Below are positions 24,731 to 33,916 of a stretch of 64,000 nucleotides of DNA, piece after piece. Each line of letters begins with the position of its first letter. Position 1 is the stretch's first letter. Below the pieces are notes generated by a model. The model had not been told where the DNA came from, made no database searches, and saw nothing but the letters and a program-made list of their open reading frames with translations. The translations under genes and the position numbers were made by a program. Source of the stretch: JAIQGF01 sp051006995 (GTDB taxonomy: Bacteria > Acidobacteriota > Terriglobia > Terriglobales > Acidobacteriaceae); assembly GCA_051006995.1 (NCBI GenBank), contig JBPCSQ010000031.1:62001-126000 (forward strand), in the 5' to 3' direction.

Positions 24731-26155
24731 CTAGTCGGCGGCTACGGTGTTGGCCGCTTTCATGTTCTCGATGATGTAGGTGCCGAACTCGCTGCACTTC
24801 ACCTTGGTGGCGCCCTCCATCAAGCGGTGGAAGTCGTAGGTGACCTTCTTCTGCTCGATGGTCTTCTTGACGCCGTCTTCGATCAGCTTCGCGGCTTCCT
24901 TCCAGCCCATGAACTCGAACATCATCACGCCCGACAACATCACCGAAGTCGGGTTGATCACGTCCAGGTCCGCGTACTTCGGGGCGGTGCCGTGGGTCGC
25001 TTCAAAGATGGCGTAACCGTCGCCGATGTTGGCGCCGGCCGCGATGCCCAATCCGCCGATCTGGGCGGCGCAGGCGTCGCTCAGGTAGTCGCCGTTCAGG
25101 TTCGAGGTCGCCAGGATCTCGTACTCATCAGCGCGGGTAACAACCTGCTGGAAGATGGAGTCCGCGATGCGGTCGTTCACCAACAGCTTCTTCTTCCACT
25201 GGCCGTTCCCGTGCGTCTTGTAGATCGCATTGAGGCAGCTTTCCACTTCCTTGTACACAGCCTGCTGGAACTCTTTCGCCGCGTACTCCAGTCCGGGCTC
25301 CACCAGGTTGGCGTTCTGCTCGATGGTAATGTTCGGATTCTTGTCCTTGTTGTCCAGAATCCAGCTCTCGCGCTCGGTCACGACCTTGTCGCGAAACTCG
25401 GTGGTGGCCAGCTCGTAGCCCCACGCCCGGAATGCGCCCTCGGTAAACTTCTGGATGTTGCCTTTGTGCACCAGCGTGACCTTCTTGCGTCCGCTCTGCA
25501 GGGCGTCCTTGATGGCATTCCGAACCAGGCGCTTGGTGCCCGTGATCGAGATCGGCTTGATGCCGACGCCGCTGTCCTCGCGAATCTTCTTGCCCGTGCC
25601 TGCCAGCATTTCAGTGTTGAGGAAGTTGATCAGCTTCTTGACCTTGTCGGTTCCCTCTTCCCACTCGATGCCGGCGTAAACGTCTTCCGTGTTCTCGCGA
25701 TGAATGATGAGGTTCATCCGCTCGGGGTGCTTCACCGGGGAGGGCGCTCCGTAGTGCTTCACCGGACGCACGCAATCATAGAGATCGAGAATCTGCCGCA
25801 GCGCCACGTTCAGCGAGCGGATGCCGCCGCCGACGGGAGTCGTCAGCGGGCCTTTGATGCTGACACGCATGTCCTTGAGGGCTTCGATGGTGCCGTCGGG
25901 CAGCCAGGATTTGAAGTTTGCCATCGCCTTTTCGCCGGCGAAGACCTCGTACCACACGATGCGGCGCTTGCCGCCGTACGCCTTCTGCACCGCGGCGTCG
26001 AACACACGCACCGACGCCTTCCAGATATCGCGGCCGGTACCGTCGCCTTCGATGAAGGGAATAATCGGGTTATCCGGCACCGTGTACTTGCCGTTGCTGT
26101 AAGTAATTCGAGCGCCGTCCTTCGGAACCGGCAGCCCGTTATATGAATCCGCCAT
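24731..26155 (-). CDS. icd: NADP-dependent isocitrate dehydrogenase
   Basis: A 474-residue prokaryotic-type ICD that converts isocitrate to 2-oxoglutarate and CO2. FIEGDGTGRDIW starts the fold. GIRSLNVALRQ has the substrate-binding and phosphorylatable Ser plus Asn and Arg. NRIAD-type metal site is represented by VNDRIADSIFQ. HGTAPKYAD lies in the cofactor region. The start is the ATG at 26155, six bases after GGAGG; a TTG one codon upstream is not needed. It feeds 2-oxoglutarate to nitrogen assimilation as well as the TCA cycle. Confidence 0.95.
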   Translation of the reverse strand: MADSYNGLPVPKDGARITYSNGKYTVPDNPIIPFIEGDGTGRDIWKASVRVFDAAVQKAYGGKRRIVWYEVFAGEKAMANFKSWLPDGTIEALKDMRVSIKGPLTTPVGGGIRSLNVALRQILDLYDCVRPVKHYGAPSPVKHPERMNLIIHRENTEDVYAGIEWEEGTDKVKKLINFLNTEMLAGTGKKIREDSGVGIKPISITGTKRLVRNAIKDALQSGRKKVTLVHKGNIQKFTEGAFRAWGYELATTEFRDKVVTERESWILDNKDKNPNITIEQNANLVEPGLEYAAKEFQQAVYKEVESCLNAIYKTHGNGQWKKKLLVNDRIADSIFQQVVTRADEYEILATSNLNGDYLSDACAAQIGGLGIAAGANIGDGYAIFEATHGTAPKYADLDVINPTSVMLSGVMMFEFMGWKEAAKLIEDGVKKTIEQKKVTYDFHRLMEGATKVKCSEFGTYIIENMKAANTVAAD

Positions 26156-26228
26156 CAACCACCTCCACGGAGATTTCAGAGACCTGCCATTATAGGCGCA
26201 CGCGCGATACAGACGGGCATGACGCCGC

Positions 26229-26244
26229 TCACATTCAAATGTGA
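26229..26244. promoter_or_regulatory. Perfect palindrome upstream of icd
   Basis: TCACATT-CA-AATGTGA is a 16-bp perfect dyad 74 bases upstream of the icd start. It is a good candidate for a dimeric regulator. It contains TCACA and TGTGA half sites in the opposite order to the CRP consensus. Confidence 0.4.
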
Positions 26245-26294
26245 CGAATGACCAAGCCGGGGCTTGTGAGTTCTTCCCTAAGGATACCCCTCCC

Positions 26295-26317
26295 GGCGGT
26301 AGCTGACCGCCTTTTTT
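26295..26317 (+). terminator. Orphan plus-strand terminator-like hairpin
   Basis: GGCGGT (26295-26300), loop AGCTG, ACCGCC (26306-26311), followed by TTTTTT. It points rightward, yet no plus-strand gene precedes it: the icd gene runs away from it. It may end an unannotated small RNA made from 26160-26294. Confidence 0.5.
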
Positions 26318-26414
26318 GCGGTTTGTAGCGGGGCAGGCGGAATTTGGCCCTGAAAACTTGGACGGCAGCTCTGGCCGGCTGCCGCAGCCTCGGGCCGGTA
26401 CTCCGTGCGCTCGC

Positions 26415-29408
26415 TCACCCCAGCAGGTGACGATAGATTTTCCGTGTTTCCAGCAGCATCCGCCGCAACTCGCCTTGTAGTTCGAGCTTCCGCCCCAGCA
26501 CCCTACCCGTCAGCTCCTCCGTCGCCGCCCGCGCATGCTCCCCCACCGGCAGCGTCTTGCGCGGCCGGCCGGTCACCAGCCGGATTACATGCTCGAGCGA
26601 CCGGTAGAACCTTGCCGCCTCCTCCAAGCGCGCGTGTTCGGCCTTTCCCAGCACGCCGCGGCGCTCTAGCGCCAGCAGACGCTGCCGCGTGTTTCCTGCC
26701 AGCGCCAGCTGGTTCTTGACTGCCAGGGCCGTAATCGCAAAGTCCACGTCGTACATCGCCCCGGCGCTGGTCTTAAGGTTCGTTCCGCCGGGCTCGCTCT
26801 TCTCCAGCTTGTTCCGCATCTCATGAACCGCGGCCGTAAAGTTCGGATCGGCCGCAAACCTGGCGATCAGTATCCGCACGGCTTTCACTGCCCTGCCGCC
26901 CACCTCTTCCGAGCCGGCGACAAACCGAAGTTTGCTGAAGCTGAGCGCCTCCCATGCCTGCGCCTCGCGCTGGAAATATTCCTCCAGGCTAGTCGGTGTG
27001 ACCACCAGCTCGCCCTCAGTGCCGCTCGGCCGCAGGCGCGGGTCCACCGGAAACACTGCGCCATCACGGGTGTAGGCGGAAAGCACCTGCATCACGCGCT
27101 CCGCGCTCCGCGTCGCTTCCGCGGCATCCAGCCGTTCATCGCGGGCGAAGAGCAGGTCGGCGTCGGAAAGCATGTCGAATTCGCCCGTTCCCAGCCGCCC
27201 CAGCGCCAGCACCGAGAATCCTTTCGGAGCGGCTGTTACCGACAGCGCCGCCGCGATCGCCTCGTCGGCTGCCCGGGTGCTTTCCGCCAGCGATTCGAAC
27301 ACGTCCCGGCCCTCCACGACATCGCGAGCGGCGGAGACGAACAGGCGGTGGCGATAGTGGCGTCGCAACAGCGCCAGCTTCTCGCTGTAACCGACACCGG
27401 CGGCAGCCAGGTAGTGGAATACCGGATCTCCCGCCGCCGCTTGCGCATCCGCTTCCTGAAACAATCGCTCACCCCGCGACACGGTGCCGCCGATGGGCTC
27501 CAGGCTCGCCACTTCTTCAGGATGCCGGACCAGGATGTCGGTCAGGTAGTCACTCAACCGAAATACTTGCAGGGCATGCTCCACCGCCCGCGGCGAGCGC
27601 GCAACTGCCGCATACCGTTCCGCGCTGGTAAACGCAGCCGCCAGAAAGCGGAACAAATTCTTTCGCGCCGGCGTCTCCAATTCCGGGTTGCGCGCCAGCT
27701 CATACAGCTCCGGCGCGTCCGCCTGCAACCGCGCCAGCATCTGTCGTTCCGACGCTTCCCTGCCCAGTTCCGGCGTCTCCAGACGAAACTCAGGATGCTC
27801 GCGCTGCTGTTCCATCTGCTGGTGATGAATCATGCGGTTATAAATTTCCGCCACCGCCGCCATGCGGCGTGTCACCAGCTCAAGCATCTCGCCGGACTCG
27901 GGCGCCGGCTCTCTCCCCGCCATGGAACGCGCGACGATTTGCATGTCGGGCGCGGAACGCGGCAAACGGTGCGTCTGTTGCCCGTGGCGCAATTGCAGGC
28001 GGTGTTCGAGCTTGCGCAGGAACTCGTAGGCCGTGGTCAACTCCTGGAAATCGTGCCCGCTGACGTGTCCCTTGTCGTGCAGTTTCTGCATCGAGAATAG
28101 CGTCCCGCCCGAACGGAGCCACCGCTCTTTGCCGCCATACACCCGTTGCAAACACTGCACCAGGAACTCGATATCGCGAATGCCGCCGCGGTCCAGCTTG
28201 ATGTCGGTCGTGCTGCCGCGTCCGGACGCCGCGCGGCGCCGTGCCCCGATCCGCTCCCGTGCCTCCAGCGCCGTCTCGATCGCCGCGAAATTTACCGCCT
28301 CGGTGTACACGTGCGGCTGCACGCCGCGGATGAAGCGCCTCGCCAGTGCCACGTCTCCGGCGGAGTAGCGCAGCTTGATCATGGCCTGCAGTTCCCAGTC
28401 GCCCGCGCGATGGGCATAGTAATCCAGCGCTTGCGCCAGCCCGATTGCCGGCTCGCCCTCGCCTCCTTGCGGACGCAGGCGTAAGTCCACGCGAAAGGCC
28501 GAGCCCTCGCGAGTCACCCGCGAGAGCGCGTCGGTGACGCTCTGCGCCAGCCGGATAAAATATTCTCGATTGGAAATGGACGCGGTGCCCGCATCCTGTC
28601 CGTCGCCGTAGAGAAACAGCAGGTCAATATCGGAGCTGTAGTTCAGCTCGTTGCCGCCCAGCTTGCCCAGCGAGAGCACCGCGACCGGCGCGTCCGCCAA
28701 ACGGCCTTCCTCGTCCACATGCTGAGGCGTGCCGTAGCGCGAGCGGAATGCGGCCTCCATCTCGCGTAGCGCTTCCTCGATCAGCACATCGGCGAGCGCC
28801 GAAATCTCCGCGGTCGTCTCCGCCAGCGTGGCCACGCCGAGCACGTCGCGAAGCATGATGCGTACGTACTCGCGGCGCTTGAAGCGCGCCAGCAGCAGCG
28901 CGATATCGGTATCGAAGGAGCGCGAACGGAAGCGCGCAAAGGCTTCGCGGTATTCCTCCCGCGAACGCGAGCGGTCCAGCATCTTTTCGCGAAGAAACAG
29001 GTGAAACAGATCGGTATTCTGGATCAGGGTTTCGCCCAGGAACTGGCTGTAGCCGAAAACCGCAAGCCCGTAATGCGCCAGCACGCGATCGCGTTCCATG
29101 GCGCGAAACAGCTCGGCGGGCGCGGACTCGGCCAGGCGCTCAAACAGGTTCAGCGCGCCGTCTGGATCGGGAACGTCGCCTAGCAGCGGTGAGATTGCCT
29201 GCGCAACCCCCGCCGGCACGCGCTCGGCAATGCGCGCCAGGTTGCGGCGAGCAGCCTCGGGATCGCGAAAGGGCGCGGCCGGCAGTTCCGGAACTGCATG
29301 CTCGAGCTTGGACACGGTTTCGTGCGAAGCATAGCACGCAGCCGCGGGTGCCGTTTCGGGAGGCCATGACCCGGCTGGGAGCGTCATCCTCGCTCCGGCG
29401 GCAGCCAC
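26415..29408 (-). CDS. glnE: Glutamine synthetase adenylyltransferase/deadenylylase
   Basis: A 997-residue bifunctional enzyme with two nucleotidyltransferase domains. The first (GGNELNYSSDIDLLF, near residue 265) matches the deadenylylating half, and the second (GTGEFDMLSDADLLF, near residue 740) matches the adenylylating half. Both keep the G-x-D-x-D metal-binding pattern. It modifies GlnA in response to nitrogen status. The start is GTG at 29408 or ATG at 29387; the N-terminal 30 residues are weakly conserved. glnA lies upstream on the same strand with one opposing gene between. Confidence 0.93.
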   Translation of the reverse strand: MAAAGARMTLPAGSWPPETAPAAACYASHETVSKLEHAVPELPAAPFRDPEAARRNLARIAERVPAGVAQAISPLLGDVPDPDGALNLFERLAESAPAELFRAMERDRVLAHYGLAVFGYSQFLGETLIQNTDLFHLFLREKMLDRSRSREEYREAFARFRSRSFDTDIALLLARFKRREYVRIMLRDVLGVATLAETTAEISALADVLIEEALREMEAAFRSRYGTPQHVDEEGRLADAPVAVLSLGKLGGNELNYSSDIDLLFLYGDGQDAGTASISNREYFIRLAQSVTDALSRVTREGSAFRVDLRLRPQGGEGEPAIGLAQALDYYAHRAGDWELQAMIKLRYSAGDVALARRFIRGVQPHVYTEAVNFAAIETALEARERIGARRRAASGRGSTTDIKLDRGGIRDIEFLVQCLQRVYGGKERWLRSGGTLFSMQKLHDKGHVSGHDFQELTTAYEFLRKLEHRLQLRHGQQTHRLPRSAPDMQIVARSMAGREPAPESGEMLELVTRRMAAVAEIYNRMIHHQQMEQQREHPEFRLETPELGREASERQMLARLQADAPELYELARNPELETPARKNLFRFLAAAFTSAERYAAVARSPRAVEHALQVFRLSDYLTDILVRHPEEVASLEPIGGTVSRGERLFQEADAQAAAGDPVFHYLAAAGVGYSEKLALLRRHYRHRLFVSAARDVVEGRDVFESLAESTRAADEAIAAALSVTAAPKGFSVLALGRLGTGEFDMLSDADLLFARDERLDAAEATRSAERVMQVLSAYTRDGAVFPVDPRLRPSGTEGELVVTPTSLEEYFQREAQAWEALSFSKLRFVAGSEEVGGRAVKAVRILIARFAADPNFTAAVHEMRNKLEKSEPGGTNLKTSAGAMYDVDFAITALAVKNQLALAGNTRQRLLALERRGVLGKAEHARLEEAARFYRSLEHVIRLVTGRPRKTLPVGEHARAATEELTGRVLGRKLELQGELRRMLLETRKIYRHLLG

Positions 29409-29460
29409 CCCGGCGTACGATTTCAGAGACGGCGTTCAGTCGCCGCAGGGGGGTTGCGCC

Positions 29461-30042
29461 ATGCTGCTGGGAGAATCTCCACTCACCTTCGCCGCGCTCA
29501 CATCCGCGCTCACCGAGCATTTCCCCTACCACGCTACTCCCGCCGACCAGATGGCCTTCCTACGGCGCGCCTTGGAACGCCTAGGGACCTCGCTGGGATA
29601 CCGTGTGACTCCCCCGCATTTGGAGCGGCCGCACAGCGACCCCTGCCTCGACCTGGTCTGGTGGGAACCGGGCCGAGGCACGGTGCTCGCCGCCGACTGC
29701 GACTGGGGTAACGCCGGCGAGGTGGCCGCGGCGTTCACCCAGCTCATGACTCTCAAGGCGCCGATGAAACTGCTGATCTTCCGTACGCGACATGCCGGCT
29801 CCGAGCGCCAGGACATCACCCTACGCACGGACATCGCGGCCGTGCTCCGGGCCGTCGGCGCCGCCGTCGTGGATTTCAGCCAGCACCTGCAGGGAGAGCT
29901 CTACCTGCTGGCCGAACTCGTGCCGCAGCAGAGGATTTTTCGAGCCTACGAGTTCGTCGTGCCCGTCAACGGCAGGCTGGCGCTTTCCTTCGAGGAAGCG
30001 GCGCGGGTGTTTCGGCAACAAGAAGAGATGGTGACCCGCTAA
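29461..30042 (+). CDS. Hypothetical protein, possible nuclease-like fold
   Basis: A 193-residue protein with no family I recognise with certainty. Residues 64-100 read DLVWWEPGRGTVLAADCDWG and then a helix (EVAAAFTQLMTLKAPMKLLIF). That spacing of Asp, Asp-x-Asp and a Lys-bearing strand resembles PD-(D/E)XK-type nuclease folds, but the key residues are not standard. It lies between glnE and glnA on the opposite strand. The stop is followed by the glnA terminator, which may serve both strands. Function is unknown. Confidence 0.6.
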   Translation: MLLGESPLTFAALTSALTEHFPYHATPADQMAFLRRALERLGTSLGYRVTPPHLERPHSDPCLDLVWWEPGRGTVLAADCDWGNAGEVAAAFTQLMTLKAPMKLLIFRTRHAGSERQDITLRTDIAAVLRAVGAAVVDFSQHLQGELYLLAELVPQQRIFRAYEFVVPVNGRLALSFEEAARVFRQQEEMVTR

Positions 30043-30045
30043 GAA

Positions 30046-30072
30046 GAAAAAGGCCCGACATTTCGCCGGGCC
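30046..30072 (-). terminator. Intrinsic terminator of glnA (minus strand)
   Basis: GGCCCG (30052-30057) pairs with CGGGCC (30067-30072). On the minus strand it is followed by TTTTTCTTCTT. It lies 30 bases after the glnA stop. Confidence 0.8.
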
Positions 30073-30101
30073 CGTAACTCCTAACTACCAACTCCTGCTT
30101 T

Positions 30102-31514
30102 TTAGATGTCGTAATACAACGCGAACTCGTACGGATGCGGGCGCAGGCGAACGGCGCTCACTTCCTTGTCTCGCTTGTATCCGATGTAGGTTTCGATCAG
30201 CGGCTCGGTGAAGACGTCGCCCTTGAGCATGAACTGGTGGTCGCGCTCCAGTGCATCCAGCGCGTCCTCCAGCGAGCCCGGCATGGACGGGACCTTCGCC
30301 AGCTCCTCCGGACCCAGATCGTAGATGTCCTTGTCGAGCGGCTGTCCGGGATCGATCTTGTTCTCGATTCCGTCCAGACCCGCCATCATCATCGCCGCGA
30401 ACGCCATGTACGGATTGCAGCTCGGATCCGGAGGCCGGAACTCGACCCGCTTTGCCTTCGGCGATGCCGAGTACATCGGGATGCGGCAGGCCGCCGAGCG
30501 GTTCCGCCTCGAGTACGCCAGGTTTACCGGAGCTTCGAAGCCCGGCACCAGGCGCTTGTACGAATTCGTGGTCGGCGCAATGATGGCCGAAAGCGCCGGG
30601 CCGTGCTTGATCAGGCCGCCGATGTACCACAGCGCCATCTGCGACAATCCCGCGTACCCGTCGCCGGCAAACAGCGGCTTGCTGCCCTTCCACAGCGACT
30701 GATGGGTGTGCATGCCGCTACCGTTGTCCTGGAACAGCGGCTTGGGCATGAAGGTCACGGTTTTGCCGTACTGGTTGGCGACGTTCCGCACGATGTACTT
30801 GTAGAGCATCATGTGGTCGGCCGAGCGCACCAGCGCGTCAAATTTCAGGTCGATTTCGGTCTGTCCGCCGGTGGCTACTTCATGATGATGGCACTCCACC
30901 GTCAGACCGCAGTTCTGCATCATCAGCGTCATCTCGCTGCGCAGGTCCTGATAGTGGTCGGTCGGCGGCACCGGGAAATATCCTTCCTTGTACCGCGGCC
31001 GGTAGCCAAGATTATTTTCTTTGCGGCCTGAATTCCAGCGCCCTTCCTCGGCGTCAATGAAGTAAAAGCCGTGCTGCTCGCGCTGGTCGAAGCGCACGTT
31101 GTCGAAGATGAAGAATTCGGCTTCCGCGCCCATGTATGCGGTGTCGGCGATCCCCGTCGAGCTGAGGTACATTTCCGCTTTTTTGGCGATGTAGCGGGGA
31201 TCCTTGTCATAGCGCTGCTTGGTGACCGGATCCTGCACGTCGGCGATCATGACCAGCGTGGGAACTTCGGTGAATGGGTCGAGCATGTACCAGTCAGTGT
31301 CGGGAATGAGCAGCATGTCGCTTTCGTGGATCGCAGCCCAGCCGCGGATCGACGAACCGTCCATGCCGAACCCTTCCTCGAACGAGCTCTCGCTCACCTG
31401 GTCCATGGGATAGGAAACGTGGTGCCATAGTCCCGGAATGTCGGTGAAGCGCAGGTCCAGCAGCTTGGCCCCATTTTGCTTGGCAAACTCCAGGACGGTT
31501 TTCGCAGTAGCCAT
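30102..31514 (-). CDS. glnA: Glutamine synthetase, type I
   Basis: A 470-residue ATP-dependent enzyme that makes glutamine from glutamate and ammonia and forms a dodecamer. FEEGFGMDGSS (beta-grasp domain), EAEFFIFD, VECHHHEVATGGQ (metal and ATP sites), NGSGMHTHQS and RVEFRPPDPSCNPY are all present. DKDIYDLGPEE contains the adenylylation Tyr, so it can be a GlnE target. The ATG at 31514 has GGAGC four bases upstream; an upstream in-frame start adds 9 residues. Confidence 0.96.
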   Translation of the reverse strand: MATAKTVLEFAKQNGAKLLDLRFTDIPGLWHHVSYPMDQVSESSFEEGFGMDGSSIRGWAAIHESDMLLIPDTDWYMLDPFTEVPTLVMIADVQDPVTKQRYDKDPRYIAKKAEMYLSSTGIADTAYMGAEAEFFIFDNVRFDQREQHGFYFIDAEEGRWNSGRKENNLGYRPRYKEGYFPVPPTDHYQDLRSEMTLMMQNCGLTVECHHHEVATGGQTEIDLKFDALVRSADHMMLYKYIVRNVANQYGKTVTFMPKPLFQDNGSGMHTHQSLWKGSKPLFAGDGYAGLSQMALWYIGGLIKHGPALSAIIAPTTNSYKRLVPGFEAPVNLAYSRRNRSAACRIPMYSASPKAKRVEFRPPDPSCNPYMAFAAMMMAGLDGIENKIDPGQPLDKDIYDLGPEELAKVPSMPGSLEDALDALERDHQFMLKGDVFTEPLIETYIGYKRDKEVSAVRLRPHPYEFALYYDI

Positions 31515-31807
31515 AGTTGCTCCGTTTTCCTCGTCTGGCACGGGCTTCCGCCCGCGCTGCCATGTGACGGTCTTCTCCGCAGCATGCGGCCAAGGCTGTC
31601 ACACCGGTTGGTTTTGGATAAAGGTTTGCGGGCGGCTGCCACATCCCAGGGCGAATGCAGCCGCACTATTTCAGCATAGATGGCCACATAGCAGAGCAGG
31701 AAATTTGTATTTTTTATCAGGCCGATAGAAACCGCTTATGCGAATCCGGAATTGGATCAAGGCAAGCCAGGACGAATGTCATGCACTTCGCACTTGGCAC
31801 TCGCCGG

Positions 31808-32329
31808 TCAGTCCACGCCCACCACCTTGCTCCTTCTCTCCACCAGCACCACGTCGCGCCAGACGCCATCGCGTTTGCCGATGCGCTCGCGCTTACCGAC
31901 TTCGCGGAATCCGTTCGTCAGGCAGAGCTTCAAACTGGCGACATTTTCCGGGAATATCGCGCCCTGCAACATCCAGAAGCCCGCCGCCTCCGCCGCCGTG
32001 ATCGCTGCCTTCATCAGCGCGTCACCGACGCCCTGCCCGCGCGCCCATGACGCAACATACACGCTCAGTTCCGCCACGCCGGCGTAGCAGGACCGCTGCG
32101 AGACGCGGCTCATTGCGGCCCATCCGGCAATGGTGCGCCCGCGACGCGCCACCATCCGCGCTACCGACAGATGCGCGCGGTCCCACTGTTCCCAGGTGGG
32201 GGCCAGCGTTTCAAAGGTCGCGTTGCCGGTGGCAATCCCTTCCAGGAAGATGGCCGACACGTTCGGCCAATCGGCCGCCGCCATGTTGTCCACGGTCACC
32301 GCTGCTCGTTCTGGTTTTGTCGAATGCAT
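31808..32329 (-). CDS. GNAT acetyltransferase, phosphinothricin-acetyltransferase-like
   Basis: A 173-residue GNAT enzyme. The acetyl-CoA loop is RGQGVGDALMKAAI, and the N-terminal part (IFLEGIATGNATFET) matches the Pat/Bar subfamily, which acetylates amines such as phosphinothricin or methionine sulfoximine. AELSVYVASWARGQGVG is the core strand and loop. A resistance role is possible, but most chromosomal members act on unknown amines. The ATG at 32329 gives the standard N-terminus. Confidence 0.83.
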   Translation of the reverse strand: MHSTKPERAAVTVDNMAAADWPNVSAIFLEGIATGNATFETLAPTWEQWDRAHLSVARMVARRGRTIAGWAAMSRVSQRSCYAGVAELSVYVASWARGQGVGDALMKAAITAAEAAGFWMLQGAIFPENVASLKLCLTNGFREVGKRERIGKRDGVWRDVVLVERRSKVVGVD

Positions 32330-32368
32330 ATTCACTTCGTTGCCCAAAATGGGCGCTATCAAGTGCTT

Positions 32369-32399
32369 GGGACTAGCGACCAGGGTCTACCGACTATAC
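32369..32399. repeat. GACTAGGGTCTAGCGAC-type intergenic word
   Basis: GGGACTAGCGACCAGGGTCTACCGACTA repeats CTAGCGAC and GGTCTACCGAC in tandem. A relative, GACTAGGACTAGGGTCTAGCGACTG, lies at 37561-37584 between pdaD and speY. Confidence 0.5.
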
Positions 32400-32442
32400 A
32401 ATCCAGCATAGTCTTCGCCGCCCGGATGCGGAAATCGCAAGT

Positions 32443-32460
32443 TTTTATCGTCCGATAAAA
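32443..32460 (+). promoter_or_regulatory. Hairpin abutting a ribosome binding site
   Basis: TTTTATC (32443-32449), loop GTCC, GATAAAA (32454-32460) stands directly before GGA and 7 bases before the ATG at 32468. Part of the Shine-Dalgarno stretch AAAAGGA lies in the stem. It may modulate translation of the next gene. Confidence 0.35.
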
Positions 32461-32467
32461 GGATTTT

Positions 32468-32908
32468 ATGGCCGACGTGCACTCCGTGATCGATCGTTAT
32501 CGCGAGCTGCTGGAGGCGCGCCACGAACGCCTCAGCCCCGATAGCCTGTTCAGCAACACCAAGAACCAGCTCGAAAAGACCATCCTGGAGCGCCTGGAGG
32601 CCGAGCGCGATCCGCAGAAGGCTTCCTCGTTGATCGAACTTTTCGCCGAGCTTGCCTCGTTTGTTCCGGAGGGCGATTACGAGCTTTACCGTCAATGCCT
32701 CGCGCGCGCGCACGCCGATAACGATGTGCGCCAACTCCTGGAGCTCATGGATACCTACGATCACGACGCCATCCAGAAGGAACTGGACGTCCGCAAGGAC
32801 AACGAACTGATTCGCTATTACGCTCTGCACCGCCGCGTCATGCGCGAGCGCCTCGCCCGCCGACAGCAGGCCCAGGCCGTAATGTCACTGAACGCGCCAG
32901 CCCATTGA
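32468..32908 (+). CDS. Helical hypothetical protein
   Basis: A 146-residue, charged, almost fully alpha-helical protein. It starts MADVHSVIDRYRELLEARHERL and ends with an Arg/Gln-rich helix. No motif indicates an enzyme. The AAAAGGA site supports the start. It precedes a LysR gene after 78 bases that contain a repeat block. I do not recognise the family. Confidence 0.65.
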   Translation: MADVHSVIDRYRELLEARHERLSPDSLFSNTKNQLEKTILERLEAERDPQKASSLIELFAELASFVPEGDYELYRQCLARAHADNDVRQLLELMDTYDHDAIQKELDVRKDNELIRYYALHRRVMRERLARRQQAQAVMSLNAPAH

Positions 32909-32923
32909 AGCACGATGTTGCCG

Positions 32924-32982
32924 GTTCTGAGTGCTGGACGCCGAGTGCTCAGCTAGAGCCAATGGCTGAGAGCTAAGAGCTG
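32924..32982. repeat. GAGTGCT / GAGAGCT self-similar repeat
   Basis: The gap before the LysR gene reads GAGTGCTGGACGCCGAGTGCT, then CAGCTAGAGCCAATGGCTGAGAGCTAAGAGCTG in parts: reiterated GAGTGCT and GAGAGCT words with partial inversion. It has no coding signal. Confidence 0.6.
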
Positions 32983-32986
32983 TTTT

Positions 32987-33886
32987 ATGGATTTCGACCA
33001 GCTAGAAACGTTTCTTGAGGTCGCGCGACTCTCCAGCTTCTCGCGCGCCGCGGAGAAACGTTTCCGCACCCAGCCCGCGATTTCCGCGCAGATCCGCGCC
33101 CTCGAGGATGAAATCGGCGCCAAGTTACTGGACCGCTCCGGCGGCAAGGTTTCCGTCACCGCCGCCGGCAAAGTATTTCAGAAGTATGCGGAGGAGACTG
33201 TCGCCGCCCGCAAGGCCGTGATCACCGCCATGGCCGAGATGGAACGGGTCCCTCGTGGCGAAATCGTCGTCGGCGCCAACGAAGGCACCTGCATGCACAT
33301 CCTGCCCGAGGTGTTTGCCGAGTTCAAGAAGCTCTATCCCGGCGTCTCGGTCAACATCAACCGGCTGGAGTCCGCCGGCATTCTCGAGTGCGTGATTGAC
33401 AACTCCGTGGACTTCGGCATCGTTTCCCTGCCCGTCAACGACAACCGCCTTACTGTCGTTCCCATCCACCGCGACGAGCTGGTGGTGATTGTTCCTCCCA
33501 AGCATCCTTTGGCCAAATCGAAGGGCGTGGAGGTCGCTGAAGCCGCCAAGTACCCGCTGGTAATGCCTGAGGCGGGCCGCACCCGCGACGCTTTGGAGCA
33601 GCTCTTTCACGAGCGTAAGCTAAAGTTGAACCTTTCCATGGAACTTGGCTCCAGCGAGCTACTTAAGCGCTTCGTCGCCGCCGACGTCGGGATCGGTTTT
33701 ATCGCCCGCTCCAACGTCGAGGAGGAGGTCCACGCGCGCACTCTGATCGCCATTCCCATGGCCGACGCGACTATCCGCCGCGATCTGGCGCTGGTCTTCC
33801 GCAAGGACAAGGCGCTCTCCCGGGCCGCGCTCGCTTTCATTGACATCGCCGTCAAACTCAAAGCTGCCAAGCAAGCGACCTCGTGA
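32987..33886 (+). CDS. LysR-family transcriptional regulator
   Basis: A 299-residue regulator. The N-terminal winged helix-turn-helix is clear (FLEVARLSSFSRAAEKR, QPAISAQIRALEDEIGAKLLDR). The C-terminal part (from residue 90) is a periplasmic-binding-like effector domain (GEIVVGANEGTCMHILP). It is closest in style to CysB/CbbR-like members, but the ligand is unknown. The nearest genes are unknown proteins, so no target is suggested. Confidence 0.92.
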   Translation: MDFDQLETFLEVARLSSFSRAAEKRFRTQPAISAQIRALEDEIGAKLLDRSGGKVSVTAAGKVFQKYAEETVAARKAVITAMAEMERVPRGEIVVGANEGTCMHILPEVFAEFKKLYPGVSVNINRLESAGILECVIDNSVDFGIVSLPVNDNRLTVVPIHRDELVVIVPPKHPLAKSKGVEVAEAAKYPLVMPEAGRTRDALEQLFHERKLKLNLSMELGSSELLKRFVAADVGIGFIARSNVEEEVHARTLIAIPMADATIRRDLALVFRKDKALSRAALAFIDIAVKLKAAKQATS

Positions 33887-33916
33887 TGCCCATGCGCCGC
33901 GTCCGGCGCTGGGTCC

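Noticed and set aside
24827..26146. A plus-strand open frame opposite icd
   Set aside because: Isocitrate dehydrogenase on the minus strand has full motifs, an RBS and a terminator.
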